A DNA stretch of 64,000 nt from Elusimicrobiota bacterium. Lineage in GTDB: Bacteria; Elusimicrobiota; Elusimicrobia; UBA1565; UBA9628. Every line of letters begins with the position of its first letter. The stretch's first letter is position 1. Positions 1 through 10,100 of the stretch are shown here, piece after piece. The notes under the pieces are model-generated. The model saw only the letters and a list, made by a program, of their open reading frames with translations. It was not told the origin of the DNA and did not search any database. The DNA is taken from the NCBI GenBank assembly GCA_003452935.1, contig DMMY01000027.1:189851-253850 (forward strand), read 5' to 3'. A program made the position numbers and the translations under genes.

Positions 1-3000
1 AGGTTACGGAAGGACAGGTCCATGGGGCTGGTCAGCGCCGAGCCCACGTACGCGGCCAGCCAGCCGCAAGGCTGAAGCGCGACTTCCAGCAGCACGCCGA
101 AAGGCATGCTCGGCTGGCCGTTGGACTTGAAGTACCAGGCGTCCGGCGGCACGTCGTATCGCGCCTCGACGAGTCCGCCCGCGGCGTGCTTGAAAGCCTC
201 GCAGCCTTCGATGCGCACGATGCGGTCCAAAAACTGATACGGCGGACCGGGAAGCCGCGCGATGACTCTTTCGGAGTCGAACACGCGATAAGGCTCGCCG
301 AAGGCCTCGGAGGGTTTGCCTACGGCGAAGGCGAGGATGCGGGAGGTGTCGAACAACGGAGCAGACTCCCCCGACGGAACCGGCGCCCCCCTCAAGGGGG
401 GCGCCGGTGGCGCGGCGGCTTCGCCGCCGCGCTGGTTCCAGAGGTTGGCCAATTGTTCCTTAGAAGTTCCCCCCATGCGCACGGACATATCGGTGATGCG
501 CACGATGGGCTTGCCGTCCGCGTACATAAGCGCGTCCGCGATCGCAAAGGGAGCGGGGTCAAAGCCCAATTCCTTGACCGCCACCTCGTAAACCACCTTC
601 CTGGTCCTTGCCGTGACCTGGCCGCGGCAATGCAGGCCGCTCGTCACGCCCGCGACCGGCTCATACCCGCACTGGTCCGCCTCGCCCACCCAGCCCATGC
701 GCATGAGCAGGACTCGAAGGGTATGCAGGCAGCATTCATACATGAGCGTGCCGGGCATGACGTTGTCGTCCTTGAAATGGCAGACCAGATGCCAGTCGTC
801 GGGCCTGATGTCGGCCTCGCCGCGGATGAGGCCCATGCCGTAGCGGCCGCCTTGCCTGTCCAGCTCCAGTATCCGATCCACGAGCTTCATTCGGCCCGAC
901 GGCAGGGTCAGAGGATTGTTCAAGGTCAGTCCAGAAAACGCCTTCCCAAAGCAGGCGGCCAGATCGCCCTTTCGCAAGGCTGATATCCGGCCGTCGTCAT
1001 ATGACTCCCGGCCGGCCTGCGGCGCCAACTCTGCCCAATCCGCCGGCCTCTTGCCCGGTCTCGGCTCAAGGTCCTCGGCCTTGAACACCACACCCTTGCC
1101 CGCGGCCAATTCCTCCGCCGTAAAAAAGCCGGCGCAGCCCTTGCGCATGCTTAAAAGAGGCCTGCCCCCGACCGCGCTCTCGAAGCTGAAGAAGAACAAC
1201 CAGACCTCGTTGTGCCGGGCGAAACGGTCTATCTTGATATCGTAGCGGATGGTTTCCCCGGCGCAGGGAAGCCCTCCGTGAAAGGTGACCTCCGCGTCCA
1301 AGAGGCGATAGACCCTGCGGCCTTGGGTCTGGAAATCAATGCCCAGGTACCCGGAGAGGAACAAGTCCGCCTGGCCCGCCTCCACCGCGATGCAGGTGGG
1401 AATGCGGCCGGCGTCGAGGTACCAGGCGCCGGCATGGACGTCGTGCTCCGTGACCACGCCGCCGGACTGAAGCGAACCCGGCTCTCCGGAGACGGAGACG
1501 ATCCGGTCCACCAGCATGAGCGGCTCGCCGGGCAGGCGCACGCGGCTCGGGTAAGAATCGACCTGCGCGAAACGCGAACCGAGGACCTTGGCCATGGAGC
1601 CGACGGCGAATTCCAGGCATTGGGCCCGGTTCATGAAGGGCGGCTTCTTGCCCGCGGAAGGCAGGACGGCTCCAGAGGCCCCGGACTGCAAAGCCGCCCG
1701 CTGAACAGCGAGGTTCCGGAGTTGAGCCCGGGCAAAGCCTTGCGAAAGGTTCAGGAAAGTCTCGTGGGCTTTGACGTTCGCCTCATGCGCGGCCAGAATA
1801 TGCTCCTTCAAGGCCGCCGCCGAGACGTCCGAATGGAACACGGCCTGGGCAGGCACGGGCGATTGGCTCCTCGCCGGAGCCGCCGGCCCCTGGCCATGAA
1901 TCGGCCGGAGCCTGGCTTGAGGCTTCCAAGCCAAGGGCCTGGGAGCCGGGCTTCCCAAGGCCACGCTCACGCGAGGCCAAGCCGGAGGCTCGGACTGGTG
2001 TCCGACCGCGCAGCTGGGCAAGCCGTACAAGGCCTTGAGGTCCACGGGGATGCGCTCGCTGATGAGTTGGGCAAGCAGCCGCAATATGGAGCCGGCCTCG
2101 TCGCCGCCCTTCACGCACGCGGACTTCGCCATATGGGGCAGAGGGCCGAGGATCTTGCCGATCATCCGGGTGCAGGAGGCCTGCGGCCCAAGCTCGACAA
2201 AAAGGCGCGCCCCGTCCTCATACGAGCGCCTGACCAACGCGGAAAAATCAAGGCTCCTCACGGCCTGAGCCGTAATGGAATCAGCCGCGCTCTCGCGCGT
2301 CACCTCGTAGACCTTGCCCCAGGCTCCGCTGTAGAAGCGCACCCCGCCCGGAGGCTGGGTGGGCAGGAGATGCAGCTCCCGGTATTGCTTCGCCACAAGC
2401 TCGGCCGCAGGGAAATGAACGGTGGATACGCCCTGCAGGGGCAGGAACACGCAGCCCAGACCTTGCACCAGGTTGTCGACGGCCTTGCGGTAGCCTCCCA
2501 CCACGCATTCGAAGGGAGCGTTGACGATGAGCAGAGCCGCCCTCTCCATGCCCTTCAAGGCCATCTTGACCGAATCCTCGGGCCGGTCGATGACTCCCAG
2601 GACCCAGTCCATGCGCTCCTCAGTGGACAAATTCCAAAAGCGCCTCGCCGCGTCGCAGGGCCCGGCCAGGTCGCTGACGAAAAGACTGGACTGCCGCATG
2701 CGCCGAAGCATCTCGTCGCGCGCGGTCCAGGCGCGCAAAGAAAAAAGCCCGGCGGTCTCGCCCAGGCTATACCCCAGAACGAAACGGGGCTCCACGCCGA
2801 AGGACCGGACCAGGTCGCTGACCGCGGCGCCGTGGGACACGGAGCCGAAAATCATGGCGTGAAAGTCGGAAAATATCTCGGCTTCGGCGGCCGCTTGCCA
2901 ACCCTCCTGCCACGAGAATCTCCAGGGAACGAAGCGCTTAGCCGCCATTTGATCGCGCAGATAGCCGTTCTCCGCGTCCTGGCGCCGCAATATCTCCGGC

Positions 3001-6000
3001 CACTCGACCCCCAGACCCACCCCCATGCCCAAATACTGGTTCCCGGAGCCGGGGAACACGAAGGCCAGGGCCTCGGGCCCGAAGGGCTCACGGCTGGTGA
3101 GGTGGATGCGGTCGCCGGCGATGGGCCGCTCCGGATTCTCCTGCAGGGATTGCTCGGCCGCGGCCATAAGTTCCCGAAGGTCGCCCGCGTCGCGGGCCAC
3201 GAAGACCAAACCGAGCCTGCGGCCGGGCTCGCAGCCGCGCGCGCTCCACCAGCGCCGGGCCAGGGCCTCGACATGACAGTCCCCCTCCTGACGGCCGAGC
3301 CACACGCGCAGCTCCCCCAGGCCCGAAAGCAGGCCCGCGGCATCGTCGGCCTCGAGAACGAAGAGCGCCTCGCGGCGCGCGCCCAAGGGCTGGCGCCTCT
3401 CCGCGGCCGTGAGCGCGTCGTCCGCGCCCGCGGGCGCGGACTCCAGGATCGCGTGCCCGATCGAGCCGTCGATGCTCATGGCGCTGACCCCGGCCCGCCG
3501 CGGGCCCTCGGCCCGGTTGCGCAGCCAATACTGAGGCCGCGCCGGCACGTGAAATCGTTTATGCGCGCGCTCAAGCTCGGGCAGGGCCTGAAAAGCCTCC
3601 ATGGGAGGCAGTATCTCCTGGTAAAGGGCCAAAGCCGCCTTGACCAGTCCCGCCAACGGCGCCGCGGCTCCGGCATGGCCGAGTTGCGCCTTGACGCTGC
3701 CCAATGCGCAGGGCAGTTCCGTCGAGGCCGTGCCGTAAAACTCGGCCAGGGCCTCGGCCTCGACCCGGTCCTCGGCCGGACAGCCGCTGCCGTGCGTCTC
3801 GAGATAGCCTATGGTCGAGGGATCGACCCCGGCCTCGCCATAGGCGCGGCGCAAGGCCGCTCCGTACGCCGCGGCCGAAGGCGCGGGCCGGTCCACCCCG
3901 CCCCCGCAAGCGAAGCCCACGCCCTTGATGACCGCGTAGACGCGGTCCGCGTCGCGCTGCGCGTCGTCGAGACGCTTAAGCACGAGCCCCGCCGCGCCTT
4001 CGCCCGGGACGGTTCCGTCAGCCGAGACGTCGAAGGGCCTGGCCCGGCCCGAGGCGGAAAACGGCTTCTGGCTGTGGCTGCCCAGAACAGAGCGCACGTC
4101 GCCGGCCACGTCCACCGCGCCCACGATGGCGGCCTTGATCTCCCCCGACTGGAGGGCGCGGACCGCGAGTTCCAAGGCGCGCAGCCCGGAATTCTCCTCG
4201 CACGCCACCGCGAAGCTCGGCCCCCCCACATGGAACTCGCGCGCCACGCGGCTGGCCACGATGCCTCCCAGGGCGCCCATGGTGCGGTTGGCGGACAGCG
4301 CGGGGCCGGCCGCGTCGCGCAGACGGCCGATCAATTCGGCCTCCTCCTCTGAGGAAAGGCTCCAACCCAGGTCGGCGGCCCAGCGGCGCCCGGCCTCGGC
4401 CAAGGACCAGCGCAAATCGAAGTTCGTGGTATTGAGGTCCAATCCCAGGCCGATGAAAACGCCGGCCTGCTCCGCCGGAAAATCCTTGAGGCGCGCGTCG
4501 GCCACGGCCCGGGCCGCCACGTCGAGCATGAGCAGCTGCTGGGGCAGCATATCCTCCAGCTCCTTGGGAGGGATGCGATAGTCGTCGGGCGCGACGCCGA
4601 CGCCCGCGAGATAATGGCCGCCAAAGCGCGCCTCCTGGCCGAGGCCCCACCAGCGCTTCTCGGTCGTGGAGAGGCCGTCGGTCCGGCAGGCGCGGCCCAG
4701 GACTCTTTCCTGGAATCGCCGCAGTCCCGCGCACTCTCCGAAGCGCGCCTCCATTCCCACGATGGCGATCGGCGCGTGCGCCTCGTCTTGCCGCGGCGCC
4801 GCGACCTGCCTCGCCCGGCTCGGGCGGGCCGGCGGCCGATACTCCTCGACCAAAACGTGGGCGTTGATGCCGCCGAAGCCGAAGGCGCTCACCGCGGCGC
4901 GGCGCGGGGTATCGGCGTCGCGCGCCGGCCATGGGGCGGCTTGGGCCTGCACGCGAAAAGGGCTCTCGGCCAAGCCCAGCCGCGCGCCGGGCCTGGTGAA
5001 ATTCGCGCTCGGAGGCAGCGTCTGGCGCTGCATGGCCAACAAGACCTTCATCAGGCCGGCCGCGCCCGCGGCCGTGAGCAGATGCCCGACGTTGGATTTG
5101 ACCGAGCCGATGGGGCATTGCCCGGCGCGCCAGCCCCGCTCGCCCCACAGGGCCTTGAGGCTGGCGATCTCCACGGGATCGCCGGCCGGCGTGCCCGGGG
5201 AGTGGCACTCGATAAGATCCACGTCGGCGGGCGACCACCGGGCCCGCTGATAAGCCTGCCGCATGGCGCGCAATTGCCCCGGCGTGTTGGGGGCAAGAAG
5301 GCTGCCGCCCACGTCGTTGGAAAGTCCCACGGCGCGGATCACGGCATAGATCCGGTCGCCGCATTGCCGCGCGTCCTCCAGGCGCTTGAGCACGAACATT
5401 CCCGCGCCCTCGCCCACCACCAGGCCGTCGGCGGACTCGTCGAACGGCGCGGGCCGGCCCGAGGCGGAGAGAGCCCGAAGCTGCGAGAAACCCATCTGCG
5501 TGTAGAGGCTCTGCGGCCGGGACACGCCGCCCGTGATCATGGCGTCGGCGCGGCCGCCGCGCAGTTCGTCGCAGGCCAACTTCAATGCGTAGAGCGAGGA
5601 GGCGCAGGCCGCGTCGAGCGCGAAGGCCCCGCCGCCGAGCCCCAGGGCCCGGGCGATGACGCCCGCGGGCAAACCCGCCGCGAAACGGTTGATGGGATCG
5701 GTGCGTCCCGGCTCCGCGCTCAGGCGCCGGCCCAGGAGCTTTTCCGAGAGAACCGGCAGCAGCAATTCCCGGGCCAGGGCCGAAGCGGAGTCCGTGGGCA
5801 AGACGATGTTTCCGATGACGACTCCCACGCGGCCGCGGTCCAGACCTTCGGTCCGGGCGTCGCGCCAGGCGTTGCGCGCCGCGTGCAGGCCCAGATGGCA
5901 GGACGTATCCAGTTTTCCCACGAAACCGGGATCAAGCTCCAGGCCTTCCGGATCGAGCTTGAATCCGTCGACAAGGCAGGCTTTGAGCGAGTAAACCTTG

Positions 6001-6179
6001 TCCGGCGCGGGCCGAGCCGGATCAAAGGCTTCCTCGGGAGACAGCGGCCACCGGCCGGCCGGGACGTCGCGGCAAGCGCAGCGGCCGTGCGCGATATTGT
6101 CCCAAAAGCGGTCGAGCTCGGGAGCGTCCGGGAACACGCCGCCCATGCCGACGACGGCGATCAAGGCCCCGTTGTTCAT
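1..6179 (-). CDS. pfaC: PfaC-like polyunsaturated fatty acid synthase subunit (KS-CLF-AT-DH-DH-hot dog), 3' end outside window
   Basis: About 2,059 codons are present and the frame is still open at the left edge. Domains in order: ketosynthase (residues 5-430, active-site Cys about 192 in DAACASSL, His in IECHSPGTP); a second ketosynthase-like domain in which the Cys position reads Glu (ACEENSGL, about 660), the mark of a chain-length factor; an acyltransferase (FPGSG about 1041, GYSLGE Ser about 1138); a FabA/PfaC-like dehydratase with EAGQADLFLSGYLG; a second dehydratase with CHFKDDNVMPGTLMYE about 1800; and the start of a third hot-dog module (PPYQFLDRI). This set is specific to Pfa synthases, which build polyunsaturated chains anaerobically on ACPs. 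An AT between CLF and DH resembles the myxobacterial Pfa3 type. The ATG overlaps the upstream lipoprotein stop (ATGA), so translation is probably coupled. An in-frame palindromic insert lies at 366-432. The final product is unknown. Confidence 0.92.
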   Translation of the reverse strand, partial: MNNGALIAVVGMGGVFPDAPELDRFWDNIAHGRCACRDVPAGRWPLSPEEAFDPARPAPDKVYSLKACLVDGFKLDPEGLELDPGFVGKLDTSCHLGLHAARNAWRDARTEGLDRGRVGVVIGNIVLPTDSASALARELLLPVLSEKLLGRRLSAEPGRTDPINRFAAGLPAGVIARALGLGGGAFALDAACASSLYALKLACDELRGGRADAMITGGVSRPQSLYTQMGFSQLRALSASGRPAPFDESADGLVVGEGAGMFVLKRLEDARQCGDRIYAVIRAVGLSNDVGGSLLAPNTPGQLRAMRQAYQRARWSPADVDLIECHSPGTPAGDPVEIASLKALWGERGWRAGQCPIGSVKSNVGHLLTAAGAAGLMKVLLAMQRQTLPPSANFTRPGARLGLAESPFRVQAQAAPWPARDADTPRRAAVSAFGFGGINAHVLVEEYRPPARPSRARQVAAPRQDEAHAPIAIVGMEARFGECAGLRRFQERVLGRACRTDGLSTTEKRWWGLGQEARFGGHYLAGVGVAPDDYRIPPKELEDMLPQQLLMLDVAARAVADARLKDFPAEQAGVFIGLGLDLNTTNFDLRWSLAEAGRRWAADLGWSLSSEEEAELIGRLRDAAGPALSANRTMGALGGIVASRVAREFHVGGPSFAVACEENSGLRALELAVRALQSGEIKAAIVGAVDVAGDVRSVLGSHSQKPFSASGRARPFDVSADGTVPGEGAAGLVLKRLDDAQRDADRVYAVIKGVGFACGGGVDRPAPSAAAYGAALRRAYGEAGVDPSTIGYLETHGSGCPAEDRVEAEALAEFYGTASTELPCALGSVKAQLGHAGAAAPLAGLVKAALALYQEILPPMEAFQALPELERAHKRFHVPARPQYWLRNRAEGPRRAGVSAMSIDGSIGHAILESAPAGADDALTAAERRQPLGARREALFVLEADDAAGLLSGLGELRVWLGRQEGDCHVEALARRWWSARGCEPGRRLGLVFVARDAGDLRELMAAAEQSLQENPERPIAGDRIHLTSREPFGPEALAFVFPGSGNQYLGMGVGLGVEWPEILRRQDAENGYLRDQMAAKRFVPWRFSWQEGWQAAAEAEIFSDFHAMIFGSVSHGAAVSDLVRSFGVEPRFVLGYSLGETAGLFSLRAWTARDEMLRRMRQSSLFVSDLAGPCDAARRFWNLSTEERMDWVLGVIDRPEDSVKMALKGMERAALLIVNAPFECVVGGYRKAVDNLVQGLGCVFLPLQGVSTVHFPAAELVAKQYRELHLLPTQPPGGVRFYSGAWGKVYEVTRESAADSITAQAVRSLDFSALVRRSYEDGARLFVELGPQASCTRMIGKILGPLPHMAKSACVKGGDEAGSILRLLAQLISERIPVDLKALYGLPSCAVGHQSEPPAWPRVSVALGSPAPRPLAWKPQARLRPIHGQGPAAPARSQSPVPAQAVFHSDVSAAALKEHILAAHEANVKAHETFLNLSQGFARAQLRNLAVQRAALQSGASGAVLPSAGKKPPFMNRAQCLEFAVGSMAKVLGSRFAQVDSYPSRVRLPGEPLMLVDRIVSVSGEPGSLQSGGVVTEHDVHAGAWYLDAGRIPTCIAVEAGQADLFLSGYLGIDFQTQGRRVYRLLDAEVTFHGGLPCAGETIRYDIKIDRFARHNEVWLFFFSFESAVGGRPLLSMRKGCAGFFTAEELAAGKGVVFKAEDLEPRPGKRPADWAELAPQAGRESYDDGRISALRKGDLAACFGKAFSGLTLNNPLTLPSGRMKLVDRILELDRQGGRYGMGLIRGEADIRPDDWHLVCHFKDDNVMPGTLMYECCLHTLRVLLMRMGWVGEADQCGYEPVAGVTSGLHCRGQVTARTRKVVYEVAVKELGFDPAPFAIADALMYADGKPIVRITDMSVRMGGTSKEQLANLWNQRGGEAAAPPAPPLRGAPVPSGESAPLFDTSRILAFAVGKPSEAFGEPYRVFDSERVIARLPGPPYQFLDRIVRIEGCEAFKHAAGGLVEARYDVPPDAWYFKSNGQPSMPFGVLLEVALQPCGWLAAYVGSALTSPMDLSFRN
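366..432 (+). repeat. Double-hairpin interspersed element, copy 1 (inside pfaC)
   Basis: Starts with CTCCCCCGACGGAA. A perfect 12-bp stem follows (380-391 with 396-407, TCAA loop), then a 10-bp stem (410-419 with 423-432, TTC loop). It lies in the linker between the second dehydratase and the third hot-dog domain and is read through in frame as Pro/Ala/Gly-rich residues. The same layout with different stem bases occurs at 10373-10437 and 22676-22728. Confidence 0.8.
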
Positions 6180-7180
6180 TTATTCTTGGCCGGATAGATG
6201 GCGAAGGCCGCCGCGTCGTCGGCCCACTCCAGGGCCGAGGCGTTGAGCTTCCGCATGACGCCCAGATACCCGCCCGCATCCGGGGTATAGAATTTGAGAG
6301 GCAAAGGAGTCTTGGTCGCGATCACGCGCAAGGTCTCGGCCGAGACCGGAGGGCGGTCGTCGGGCAGGCGCGCCTCCAGACGCACGCCGCGCTTGGCCGC
6401 CGCCTCGTCCGGATATTCCCAAGCCTGGCCGGCCTTCACGCGCACCTCCGGGAATTCGGCGTTGGGAACCACGAGCCAGGTCTCGGAGTTCATGCCCACG
6501 TCGTAAAGATACACATAGGCGTCCCGGCTGGAAGTGACGGTGAGCTTGGCCGAGTCTCCTTCCACGAACCGATCGCGCGATAGGGAAAGCTCCACGTGGA
6601 AATCCTTGTCCGCCTCGGCGGCCCGCTCCTTGATGCAGGCGCGCAGGCGCACGTAAAAGGCGCACTGCCGGCAATCCCCCAAATCTCGGTATTCGTCGGC
6701 CAGGACACGCTCATTGAGTATGCGGCCGCGGCGGGTCGTGCGCAGGATGTTCTCGATCAAAGCGGTCTGCCCGCGCAAGCCCTCCTGCTGAAAATCCAGG
6801 GATCTCTGATTGACGTCGATTCCGAGAAGATCGCGCATGGCGATATCCCGGGCTTTTTCCAGGGCCGCGGCCCGGGCCTGGGCGCGGGTCTCATGCTCGC
6901 CCACGGGCAAGGTCGATTCGGCCTCGACCCAGGTGCAGCCCAAGGCGTCCTTCTCCCCGATCTTGGCGGAGGGCGGCGGCGCCTCGGCGCGCAAGGGCGC
7001 GCCGTTTTCGAAGGAGCCGGCTGTTTTCCTCTCTCCGGAGGGGACCGAGCCCGCCTTGGCCGCGGTCGCGTCAAAAGCTTGCGCCGCGCGCGCCTTGGTC
7101 TCTCCATAGTCGGGCAATGTCCGTCGGTGATGGCAAGCGGCCATGATCAGGACCAAGAACGGCATCAGGCATCGCTTCAT
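6176..7180 (-). CDS. DUF4384-type lipoprotein inside the Pfa synthase operon
   Basis: A 334-residue predicted lipoprotein. The N-terminus MKRCLMPFLVLIMAAC gives a type II signal peptide with lipobox LIMAAC and acylated Cys16. A low-complexity stretch runs to about residue 75. A middle part resembles the LPP20-type fold (TRAQARAAALEKARDIAM). The C-terminal third carries the DUF4384 pattern (FVEGDSAKLTVTSSRDAYVY, then DVGMNSETWLVVPN). DUF4384 has no firm biochemical role and occurs in envelope and kinase-linked proteins. The ATG is one base after the pfaA stop, and its own stop overlaps the pfaC ATG, so it is locked into the synthase transcription unit. I infer a role in placing or handling the lipid product at the envelope; this is untested. 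Confidence 0.85.
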   Translation of the reverse strand: MKRCLMPFLVLIMAACHHRRTLPDYGETKARAAQAFDATAAKAGSVPSGERKTAGSFENGAPLRAEAPPPSAKIGEKDALGCTWVEAESTLPVGEHETRAQARAAALEKARDIAMRDLLGIDVNQRSLDFQQEGLRGQTALIENILRTTRRGRILNERVLADEYRDLGDCRQCAFYVRLRACIKERAAEADKDFHVELSLSRDRFVEGDSAKLTVTSSRDAYVYLYDVGMNSETWLVVPNAEFPEVRVKAGQAWEYPDEAAAKRGVRLEARLPDDRPPVSAETLRVIATKTPLPLKFYTPDAGGYLGVMRKLNASALEWADDAAAFAIYPAKNK

Positions 7181-7181
7181 G

Positions 7182-10100
7182 TCAACCCTCCACCGGCGCC
7201 ACGCCGGCCTGGTTGCGGCGGAAAGCCGCGCTCAAGGACTTGTCCGCCGTGCACTCGTAGCCTTCCAGACGCGCGACCAAGGCTCCGGCATGGTCCTGGA
7301 TATCGATATCCGCCGCGGCCAGACCGTCCGCAGCCTTGCGCGCCTTAGCGCGGATCTGACAGCCCGTGCCGGGGTAGACGGATTGGAACTGCCGATACCG
7401 GCCGATGAAGCTGGGCAAGGAAGGAGCGGCCAGGGCTTCGCAGGTCCACAGGATCATGCCCTGGAAAACCGCGTCAAGCGCCATGGGATCCGCCAGCCAG
7501 GCGTCGCGCCACGGCCGCCGCATCCAATTCCTGGGAGGCAGGCCCGCGGCCGCGTTGAGCACGATCCCCTCGTTGGAAAATCCCGCGACGGACAAGACTC
7601 CCCGCATGTCGGGTCCATGGAACAAAACGTCCCGGTAGCATTGCTCGATCGTCTTGGGATAAGGCTTGAGCGGGAATTTTTCCAGGGGAACGGGCGCGGC
7701 CGCAAGCCGCTGCGCCAGGATGATTTCGGCGCTGGCGTGCAGAACCGAGTCCTTGCCTCCGCGCAGTTCGGTCTTGACCGAATAGGTCCCGTCGCGCCGC
7801 GCGGCCTTGGAGCTGAGCAAGGCCACGGGATATCCGGGCTCGCGCAGCAGCACCCCCTTATAGACGCGCAAGGCGTCGAAGCCGGCGAAGAGCAGCCCGG
7901 GATTGTCGTGCAGGGCCGCGTGCGCCAGCCATTCCGCGATAAACGCCAAAGGCAGGACCGGCACTCCATTGATGACATGGGAGATCAGAAACGGGAAGTC
8001 CTCCAGCGAGAGCCGGCGCTCGAACGTCGTCTCAGGCGAGGGGAGAACGGCCGGCGCCTGCGACGAACGCAGCTCCTGGGCCGCGGCCGTCCGCCCTGTC
8101 TTGGCCACGACAACCACTTCGATCGCCCGGTTATCGCGGAAAAGCTCTTGTTCCAGGAACATTCCGCCCTCCTCCAGGCCTATGACGCCCACGCCCTCGG
8201 AGGCGAAGAGCCGCCGCAACGAGTCGTTGACCATGCCTCCGTCCCAAGGGCCCCAGTTAAAGGATACGACGCGGCAGCCGCCGTGCCTCCGGGCTAAAAG
8301 CCGCGCCGCCTTGTTGAGCGCCTCGTTGGCCATGGCGTAGTCCGACTGGCCCGCGCGGCCGAACCGGGCGGTCGAGGAGGAATATAACGCCAGGACCTTG
8401 AGCTGCCCAGGATCCAGGGCCTCAAGCAGATGCCGCAATCCAACGACCTTGGTCCGCAGGACCGAATCGAACTGCTCCTGGGTCTTGTCCGCGATGAGCT
8501 TGTCCGCCAGCACGCCGGCTCCGAAAACCAGGCCGCGGACCGGGCCGAGCTCTCGCGCGGCCCGGCTCACGGCGTCGGCCGCGGCGCTGGCGTCGAGCAC
8601 GTCGGCCTGCAGATAGAGGCTGCGGACCCCGGTTGCCTGAAGCCGGGCCAACTGGCCGCGGATCTCTCGCGCGGCCAGTACGCGTCGGCACATTTCCCCG
8701 GCGTCTTTCAAGGATTTGCCGGGAAAGCGGCCCAGGACGGCCTTCTTGACGTCGGCATCGCCGCGGCAATCCTTAAGCCACGCCTCCTCCGGCTCTGGGA
8801 TGGGGCTGCGGCCCACAAGCGCGACGTTGGCGCGGCAGGACCGGGCCAGCGCCAGAGCGGCCTGGGCGGTGACGCCCCTGGCGCCCCCGACGACCAGGAC
8901 CGTGTCGCCGGGCTTTAAAGGCGCTGTCGCCGGCTCCGGCTGGGGAACTTCCTCCAATTCCAGGACTTTGCGGCCGGACTCCGCCAGCCCAACCTCGATC
9001 GGCCCGCGGACAAAAAGTTCGCAAGCCAGGGCCTCGGCAACGGAAACCGAATCATCCCACCCGGCGGCCACGTCCAAGGCCTTGCATGAGACCTCCGGCC
9101 ATTCATGAAGCGCCGTCTTGGACAAGCCCGAAAGACCTCCCAGAACGGGATCCTGCTCGTTCTTGAGCCCGGACAAGCCGAAAGCGCCGTCCAGGCGGCA
9201 AACCGTGGCGAACGCCGCTCCGCCCTCCTGGCCGGCGCGGCGCAAGGCCGGCGCGGCCAAACGGGCCAAGGCAAAAGCCTTGCCGAGGAATTCCTCGGAC
9301 GCCTCATCCCATAGATGGCCGGGTTCCAGATGCTTCTTAGGAGCCGCGATGACCAGACCGGCCAGCGCCGAAGGCGCTTCGAGTCCGCCCAGTTCCTGGA
9401 GATCGACGAGCCGAGGCCGATATCCCCGTCCTTCCAGATTTTCGGCCAGGGCTTGGGACAATCCCGAATGGTCATCGACGATCCAGAACGGCAATTCCCG
9501 CTTGGGCCGGACCTCCTCGGCGCCCAGGCCGCGGTCCACTGACCTGAGCACGCCGCGGGTCAAAACCCCGGGCTTGGCCGGCTCTGGACTCGCTGCGGGC
9601 GGGATCGCCGCCGGGACGCTCGGTTCGGATTCCTGGGAAAGATAGGCTGCAATCTGGCGCAAGGTGCGCAGGGCGCCCAGATGCTCGGGCTTGACCTTGG
9701 GCGCTTGCGGCAGCTTCTCCCCGATGGCCGAGAGAATCTCCACGCGCTTGATCGAGTCTATGCCCAGGTCGGACTCCAGGTCCATGTCCGGGTTTAAGGA
9801 CTCGGCCGGATAGCCGGTCTTCTCCGAAACCACGGCCGTCAGGACGGCTGCGGCGGACGGCAGTCCGTCGCGCCCAGCGGCCTGGACATGCGCGTCGCCG
9901 TTCGGCGCCGCGCCCTGGGAAAGATAGCCTGCAATCCGGCGCAAGGTGCGCAGGGTGCCCAGATGCTCGGGCTTGACCTTGGGCGCTCGCGGCAGCTTCT
10001 CCCCGATGGCCGAGAGAATCTCCACGCGCTTGATCGAGTCTATGCCCAGATCGGACTCCAGGTCCATGTCCGGGTTCAAGGACTCGGCCGGATAGCCGGT

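Noticed and set aside
1212..4352. A 1,046-codon open frame on the plus strand
   Set aside because: It is the antisense of pfaC in GC-rich DNA. It has no family motif or start signal, while the minus strand shows complete CLF, AT and DH domains.
4614..6197. A 527-codon plus-strand frame
   Set aside because: Antisense of the first ketosynthase of pfaC; its composition is the expected shadow of a GC-rich gene.
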